From: Anomaloglossus baeobatrachus
Lineage: Eukaryota; Chordata; Amphibia; Anura; Aromobatidae
DNA length: 64,000 bases
NCBI RefSeq assembly: GCF_048569485.1
Contig: NC_134354.1
Coordinates: 397,830,680-397,894,679, forward strand
Direction: 5' to 3'
The stretch's first letter is position 1, and each line of letters opens with the position of its first letter. Below are positions 56,056 through 64,000 of the stretch, piece after piece. Under the pieces are notes generated by a model. It worked only from the letters and a program-made list of their open reading frames with translations. It did no database searches and was not told the origin of the DNA. Position numbers and translations under genes: made by a program.

Positions 56056-59000
56056 CTATATATAAGAATAAGGCTGCACATCAAACTTAGATAATGGTAT
56101 AATGCCTCAAGCATATGGAAAAATATTGGAATATACAATGAAAAATGCTACTTGCTAATTTGAACATGTGAATAATGAATTGCATACCTGCTATGAATAT
56201 TAGGAAAAAGGAGATATTTAGCAATCGCATTGATCAATGTAACTGAGCCCCAAAACCTCGTCAAGGTATATCTCTATATTGGGGTCCCTAGCTCTGTGAC
56301 CCTAACTGTGTGTCATCTCATTGCAATTAAAAACTGCTATGGGTGGAGAGGGGTAACTAAGGACTTTCTTATATAGGAGATGGAAAAAACATGGCCGAAA
56401 GCGGCGGAGCTGTGTTCACATTCAGAAAAAAAACTACATATAACTGAATAGGATAACTGAAGTGAGCACTAATATATATATATGAGTGCAAGCCAAAAAT
56501 ACATACTATATATAAGAATAAGGCTGCACATCAAACTTAGATAATGGTATAATGCCTCAAGCATATGGAAAAATATTGGAATATACAATGAAAAATGCTA
56601 CTTGCTAATTTGAACATGTGAATAATGAATTGCATACCTGCTATGAATATTAGGAAAAAGGAGATATTTAGCAATCGCATTGATCAATGTAACTGAGCCC
56701 CAAAACCTCGTCAAGGTATATCTCTATATTGGGGTCCCTAGCTCTGTGACCCTAACTATGTGTCATCTCATTGCAATTAAAAACTGCTATGGGTGGAGAG
56801 GGGTAACTAAGGACTTTCTTATATAGGAGATGGAAAAAACATGGCCGAAAGGGGCGGAGCTGTGTTCACATTCAGAAAAAAAACTACATATAACTGAATA
56901 GGATAACTGAAGTGAGCACTAATATATATATATGAGTGCAAGCCAAAAATACATACTATATATAAGAATAAGGCTGCACATCAAACTTAGATAATGGTAT
57001 AATGCCTCAAGCATATGGAAAAATATTGGAATATACAATGAAAAATGCTACTTGCTAATTTGAACATGTGAATAATGAATTGCATACCTGCTATGAATAT
57101 TAGGAAAAAGGAGATATTTAGCAATCGCATTGATCAATGTAACTGAGCCCCAAAACCTCGTCAAGGTATATCTCTATATTGGGGTCCCTAGCTCTGTGAC
57201 CCTAACTGTGTGTCATCTCATTGCAATTAAAAACTGCTATGGGTGGAGAGGGATAACTAAGGACTTTCTTATATAGGAGATGGAAAAAACATGGCCGAAA
57301 GGGGCGGAGCTGTGTTCACATTCAGAAAAAAAACTACATATAACTGAATAGGATAACTGAAGTGAGCACTAATATATATATATGAGTGCAAGCCAAAAAT
57401 ACATACTATATATAAGAATAAGGCTGCACATCAAACTTAGATAATGGTATAATGCCTCAAGCATATGGAAAAATATTGGAATATACAATGAAAAATGCTA
57501 CTTGCTAATTTGAACATGTGAATAATGAATTGCATACCTGCTATGAATATTAGGAAAAAGGAGATATTTAGCAATCGCATTGATCAATGTAACTGAGCCC
57601 CAAAACCTCGTCAAGGTATATCTCTATATTGGGGTCCCTAGCTCTGTGACCCTAACTGTGTGTCATCTCATTGCAATTAAAAACTGCTATGGGTGGAGAG
57701 GGGTAACTAAGGACTTTCTTATATAGGAGATGGAAAAAACATGGCCGAAAGGGGCGGAGCTGTGTTCACATTCAGAAAAAAAACTACATATAACTGAATA
57801 GGATAACTGAAGTGAGCACTAATATATATATATGAGTGCAAGCCAAAAATACATACTATATATAAGAATAAGGCTGCACATCAAACTTAGATAATGGTAT
57901 AATGCCTCAAGCATATGGAAAAATATTGGAATATACAATGAAAAATGCTACTTGCTAATTTGAACATGTGAATAATGAATTGCATACCTGCTATGAATAT
58001 TAGGAAAAAGGAGATATTTAGCAATCGCATTGATCAATGTAACTGAGCCCCAAAACCTCGTCAAGGTATATCTCTATATTGGGGTCCCTAGCTCTGTGAC
58101 CCTAACTGTGTGTCATCTCATTGCAATTAAAAACTGCTATGGGTGGAGAGGGGTAACTAAGGACTTTCTTATATAGGAGATGGAAAAAACATGGCCGAAA
58201 GGGGCGGAGCTGTGTTCACATTCAGAAAAAAAAAACTACATATAACTGAATAGGATAACTGAAGTGAGCACTAATATATATATATGAGTGCAAGCCAAAA
58301 ACACATACTATATATAAGAATAAGGCTGCACATCAAACTTAGATAATGGTATAATGCCTCAAGCATATGGAAAAATATTGGAATATACAATGAAAAATGC
58401 TACTTGCTAATTTGAACATGTGAATAATGAATTGCATACCTGCTATGAATATTAGGAAAAAGGAGATATTTAGCAATCGCATTGATCAATGTAACTGAGC
58501 CCCAAAACCTCGTCAAGGTATATCTCTATATTGGGGTCCCTAGCTCTGTGACCCTAACTGTGTGTCATCTCATTGCAATTAAAAACTGCTATGGGTGGAG
58601 AGGGGTAACTAAGGACTTTCTTATATAGGAGATGGAAAAAACATGGCCGAAAGGGGCGGAGCTGTGTTCACATTCAGAAAAAAAACTACATATAACTGAA
58701 TAGGATAACTGAAGTGAGCACTAATATATATATATGAGTGCAAGCCAAAAATACATACTATATATAAGAATAAGGCTGCACATCAAACTTAGATAATGGT
58801 ATAATGCCTCAAGCATATGGAAAAATATTGGAATATACAATGAAAAATGCTACTTGCTAATTTGAACATGTGAATAATGAATTGCATACCTGCTATGAAT
58901 ATTAGGAAAAAGGAGATATTTAGCAATCGCATTGATCAATGTAACTGAGCCCCAAAACCTCGTCAAGGTATATCTCTATATTGGGGTCCCTAGCTCTGTG

Positions 59001-60947
59001 ACCCTAACTGTGTGTCATCTCATTGCAATTAAAAACTGCTATGGGTGGAGAGGGGTAACTAAGGACTTTCTTATATAGGAGATGGAAAAAACATGGCCGA
59101 AAGGGGCGGAGCTGTGTTCACATTCAGAAAAAAAAAACTACATATAACTGAATAGGATAACTGAAGTGAGCACTAATATATATATATGAGTGCAAGCCAA
59201 AAATACATACTATATATAAGAATAAGGCTGCACATCAAACTTAGATAATGGTATAATGCCTCCAGCATATGGAAAAATATTGGAATATACAATGAAAAAT
59301 GCTACTTGCTAATTTGAACATGTGAATAATGAATTGCATACCTGCTATGAATATTAGGAAAAAGGAGATATTTAGCAATCGCATTGATCAATGTAACTGA
59401 GCCCCAAAACCTCGTCAAGGTATATCTCTATATTGGGGTCCCTAGCTCTGTGACCCTAACTGTGTGTCATCTCATTGCAATTAAAAACTGCTATGGGTGG
59501 AGAGGGGTAACTAAGGACTTTCTTATATAGGAGATGGAAAAAACATGGCCGAAAGGGGCGGAGCTGTGTTCACATTCAGAAAAAAAACTACATATAACTG
59601 AATAGGATAACTGAAGTGAGCACTAATATATATATATGAGTGCAAGCCAAAAATACATACTATATATAAGAATAAGGCTGCACATCAAACTTAGATAATG
59701 GTATAATGCCTCAAGCATATGGAAAAATATTGGAATATACAATGAAAAATGCTACTTGCTAATTTGAACATGTGAATAATGAATTGCATACCTGCTATGA
59801 ATATTAGGAAAAAGGAGATATTTAGCAATCGCATTGATCAATGTAACTGAGCCCCAAAACCTCGTCAAGGTATATCTCTATATTGGGGTCCCTAGCTCTG
59901 TGACCCTAACTGTGTGTCATCTCATTGCAATTAAAAACTGCTATGGGTGGAGAGGGGTAACTAAGGACTTTCTTATATAGGAGATGGAAAAAACATGGCC
60001 GAAAGGGGCGGAGCTGTGTTCACATTCAGGAAAAAAAACTACATATAACTGAATAGGATAACTGAAGTGAGCACTAATATATATATATGAGTGCAAGCCA
60101 AAAATACATACTATATATAAGAATAAGGCTGCACATCAAACTTAGATAATGGTATAATGCCTCCAGCATATGGAAAAATATTGGAATATACAATGAAAAA
60201 TTCTACTTGCTAATTTGAACATGTGAATAATGAATTGCATACCTGCTATGAATATTAGGAAAAAGGAGATATTTAGCAATCGCATTGATCAATGTAACTG
60301 AGCCCCAAAACCTCGTCAAGGTATATCTCTATATTGGGGTCCCTAGCTCTGTGACCCTAACTGTGTGTCATCTCATTGCAATTAAAAACTGCTATGGGTG
60401 GAGAGGGGTAACTAAGGACTTTCTTATATAGGAGATGGAAAAAACATGGCCGAAAGGGGCGGAGCTGTGTTCACATTCAGAAAAAAAACTACATATAACT
60501 GAATAGGATAACTGAAGTGAGCACTAATATATATATATGAGTGCAAGCCAAAAATACATACTATATATAAGAATAAGGCTGCACATCAAACTTAGATAAT
60601 GGTATAATGCCTCAAGCATATGGAAAAATATTGGAATATACAATGAAAAATGCTACTTGCTAATTTGAACATGTGAATAATGAATTGCATACCTGCTATG
60701 AATATTAGGAAAAAGGAGATATTTAGCAATCGCATTGATCAATGTAACTGAGCCCCAAAACCTCGTCAAGGTATATCTCTATATTGGGGTCCCTAGCTCT
60801 GTGACCCTAACTGTGTGTCATCTCATTGCAATTAAAAACTGCTATGGGTGGAGAGGGGTAACTAAGGACTTTCTTATATAGGAGATGGAAAAAACATGGC
60901 CGAAAGGGGCGGAGCTGTGTTCACATTCAGAAAAAAAAAACTACATA

Positions 60948-61087
60948 TTATTATTATTATTATTATTTATTATTATAGCGCCATTTATTCCATGGCGCTT
61001 TACAAGTGAAAGAGGGTATACGTACAACAATCATTAACAGTACAAGACAGACTGGTATAGGAGGAGAGAGGACCCTGCCCGCGAGGA
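60948..61087 (-). mobile_element. SINE insertion in the satellite, copy 1
   Basis: TTATTATTATTATT then TATAGCGCCATTTATTCCAT, GGCGCTTTACAAGTG, and GAGAGAGGACCCTGCCCGCG. Removing it restores the satellite sequence CTACATATAACTG. This is the 3' part of a common amphibian SINE with a TAA-type tail, oriented to the minus strand. Confidence 0.85.
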
Positions 61088-63340
61088 TATAACTGAATAG
61101 GATAACTGAAGTGAGCACTAATATATATATATGAGTGCAAGCCAAAAATACATACTATATATAAGAATAAGGCTGCACATCAAACTTAGATAATGGTATA
61201 ATGCCTCAAGCATATGGAAAAATATTGGAATATACAATGAAAAATGCTACTTGCTAATTTGAACATGTGAATAATGAATTGCATACCTGCTATGAATATT
61301 AGGAAAAAGGAGATATTTAGCAATCGCATTGATCAATGTAACTGAGCCCCAAAACCTCGTCAAGGTATATCTCTATATTGGGGTCCCTAGCTCTGTGACC
61401 CTAACTGTGTATCATCTCATTGCAATTAAAAACTGCTATGGGTGGAGAGGGGTAACTAAGGACTTTCTTATATAGGAGATGGAAAAAACATGGCCGAAAG
61501 GGGCGGAGCTGTGTTCACATTCAGAAAAAAAACTACATATAACTGAATAGGATAACTGAAGTGAGCACTAATATATATATATGAGTGCAAGCCAAAAATA
61601 CATACTATATATAAGAATAAGGCTGCACATCAAACTTAGATAATGGTATAATGCCTCCAGCATATGGAAAAATATTGGAATATACAATGAAAAATGCTAC
61701 TTGCTAATTTGAACATGTGAATAATGAATTGCATACCTGCTATGAATATTAGGAAAAAGGAGATATTTAGCAATCGCATTGATCAATGTAACTGAGCCCC
61801 AAACCTCGTCAAGGTATATCTCTATATTGGGGTCCCTAGCTCTGTGACCCTAACTGTGTGTCATCTCATTGCAATTAAAAACTGCTATGGGTGGAGAGGG
61901 GTAACTAAGGACTTTCTTATATAGGAGATGGAAAAAACATGGCCGAAAGGGGCGGAGCTGTGTTAGCATTCAGAAAAAAAAACTACATATAACTGAATAG
62001 GATAACTGAAGTGAGCACTAATATATATATATATGAGTGCAAGCCAAAAATACATACTATATATAAGAATAAGGCTGCACATCAAACTTAGATAATGGTA
62101 TAATGCCTCAAGCATATGGAAAAATATTGGAATATACAATGAAAAATGCTACTTGCTAATTTGAACATGTGAATAATGAATTGCATACCTGCTATGAATA
62201 TTAGGAAAAAGGAGATATTTAGCAATCGCATTGATCAATGTAACTGAGCCCCAAAACCTCGTCAAGGTATATCTCTATATTGGGGTCCCTAGCTCTGTGA
62301 CCCTAACTGTGTGTCATCTCATTGCAATTAAAAACTGCTATGGGTGGAGAGGGGTAACTAAGGACTTTCTTATATAGAAGATGGAAAAAACATGGCCGAA
62401 AGGGGCGGAGCTGTGTTCACATTCAGAAAAAAAACTACATATAACTGAATAGGATAACTGAAGTGAGCACTAATATATATATGAGTGCAAGCCAAAAATA
62501 CATACTATATATAAGAATAAGGCTGCACATCAAACTTAGATAATGGTATAATGCCTCAAGCATATGGAAAAATATTGGAATATACAATGAAAAATGCTAC
62601 TTGCTAATTTGAACATGTGAATAATGAATTGCATACCTGCTATGAATATTAGGAAAAAGGAGATATTTAGCAATCGCATTGATCAATGTAACTGAGCCCC
62701 AAAACCTCGTCAAGGTATATCTCTATATTGGGGTCCCTAGCTCTGTGACCCTAACTGTGTGTCATCTCATTGCAATTAAAAACTGCTATGGGTGGAGAGG
62801 GGTAACTAAGGACTTTCTTATATAGGAGATGGAAAAAACATGGCCGAAAGGGGCGGAGCTGTGTTCACATTCAGAAAAAAAACTACATATAACTGAATAG
62901 GATAACTGAAGTGAGCACTAATATATATATATGAGTGCAAGCCAAAAATACATACTATATATAAGAATAAGGCTGCACATCAAACTTAGATAATGGTATA
63001 ATGCCTCAAGCATATGGAAAAATATTGGAATATACAATGAAAAATGCTACTTGCTAATTTGAACATGTGAATAATGAATTGCATACCTGCTATGAATATT
63101 AGGAAAAAGGAGATATTTAGCAATCGCATTGATCAATGTAACTGAGCCCCAAAACCTCGTCAAGGTATATCTCTATATTGGGGTCCCTAGCTCTGTGACC
63201 CTAACTGTGTGTCATCTCATTGCAATTAAAAACTGCTATGGGTGGAGAGGGGTAACTAAGGACTTTCTTATATAGGAGATGGAAAAAACATGGCCGAAAG
63301 GGGCGGAGCTGTGTTCACATTCAGAAAAAAAAACTACATA

Positions 63341-63480
63341 TTATTATTATTATTATTATTTATTATTATAGCGCCATTTATTCCATGGCGCTTTACAAGT
63401 GAAAGAGGGTATACGTACAACAATCATTAACAGTACAAGACAGACTGGTATAGGAGGAGAGAGGACCCTGCCCGCGAGGA
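63341..63480 (-). mobile_element. SINE insertion in the satellite, copy 2
   Basis: Identical or nearly so to copy 1, at the same place in the unit, exactly 2,393 bp away. It was copied with the satellite rather than inserted anew. Confidence 0.85.
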
Positions 63481-64000
63481 TATAACTGAATAGGATAACT
63501 GAAGTGAGCACTAATATATATATATGAGTGCAAGCCAAAAATACATACTATATATAAGAATAAGGCTGCACATCAAACTTAGATAATGGTATAATGCCTC
63601 AAGCATATGGAAAAATATTGGAATATACAATGAAAAATGCTACTTGCTAATTTGAACATGTGAATAATGAATTGCATACCTGCTATGAATATTAGGAAAA
63701 AGGAGATATTTAGCAATCGCATTGATCAATGTAACTGAGCCCCAAAACCTCGTCAAGGTATATCTCTATATTGGGGTCCCTAGCTCTGTGACCCTAACTG
63801 TGTATCATCTCATTGCAATTAAAAACTGCTATGGGTGGAGAGGGGTAACTAAGGACTTTCTTATATAGGAGATGGAAAAAACATGGCCGAAAGGGGCGGA
63901 GCTGTGTTCACATTCAGAAAAAAAACTACATATAACTGAATAGGATAACTGAAGTGAGCACTAATATATATATATGAGTGCAAGCCAAAAATACATACTA

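Larger units (their letters stand above)
56056..64000. repeat. 450-bp satellite array (17 anchors, continues past the window)
   Basis: The anchor AGGCTGCACATCAAACTTAG falls at 56071, 56521, 56971, 57421, 57871, 58323, 58773, 59225, 59675, 60126, 60576, 61170, 61620, 62072, 62520, 62970 and 63563. Spacing is 448-452 bp except where a SINE adds about 143. Units differ at only a handful of positions (length of an A run, CTCAAGC/CTCCAGC, GTGTGTC/GTGTATC). No open frame is conserved. The first unit differs slightly (GCGGCGGAG), as edge copies often do. Confidence 0.98.

Noticed and set aside
60963-63538. Two identical 60-residue frames (MACTHIYILVLTSVILFSYI)
   Set aside because: They span a SINE-satellite junction that was duplicated as a block, and no other unit keeps the frame.

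Overview
The window is vertebrate nuclear DNA, most likely from a frog with a large, repeat-rich genome. The case rests on the repeat set: TTAA-flanked T2/Kolobok-type MITEs, Harbinger elements and MITEs, a DIRS retroelement, Tc1 elements, an L1 and amphibian-type SINEs, all around a spliced vertebrate gene. I cannot name the species.

Host gene. The one host gene I can support is TMEM50A, on the minus strand. Six coding exons between 24,126 (start codon) and 2,130 (stop codon) join in frame with consensus splice sites. They give 157 residues, the usual length of the family. Exon 1 is non-coding and uncertain: one candidate lies at about 24.26-24.33 kb, and a YY1-type promoter candidate lies at about 36.8 kb. 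Introns 2, 4 and 5 are swollen by repeats. Intron 4 holds a nearly whole 6.1-kb DIRS element (7,154-13,227), itself inserted in a foldback MITE. Introns 2 and 3 hold a string of T2-type MITEs and a 2-kb TTAA-flanked repeat, which carries a 781-bp inverted-duplication insert.

25-43 kb. This part has several Harbinger-type MITEs with TAA/TTA target duplications and a 6.6-kb minisatellite of about 150 copies of a 42-45-bp unit (29.93-36.50 kb). It also has a MITE carrying an internal 99-bp tandem array and a Tc1 element (40,786-42,436).

43-56 kb. A 9.2-kb two-gene Harbinger element (43,257-52,443) carries a HARBI1-type transposase on the plus strand and a MADF/Myb-like partner gene on the minus strand. 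A 5'-truncated L1 with a 15-bp target duplication is nested inside it. The Harbinger is itself inserted in an older dispersed repeat. A second Tc1 follows (53,995-55,589).

56-64 kb. A satellite with a 450-bp unit runs to the window edge in 17 anchor copies that are nearly identical. Two copies of the same SINE insertion lie exactly 2,393 bp apart, marking a recent five-unit block duplication.

The genes do not form a pathway. TMEM50A is a housekeeping-type membrane protein gene, and everything else is mobile or tandem DNA. The two Tc1 transposases, the Harbinger pair and the L1 are each broken by small lesions. The DIRS element looks young and largely whole.
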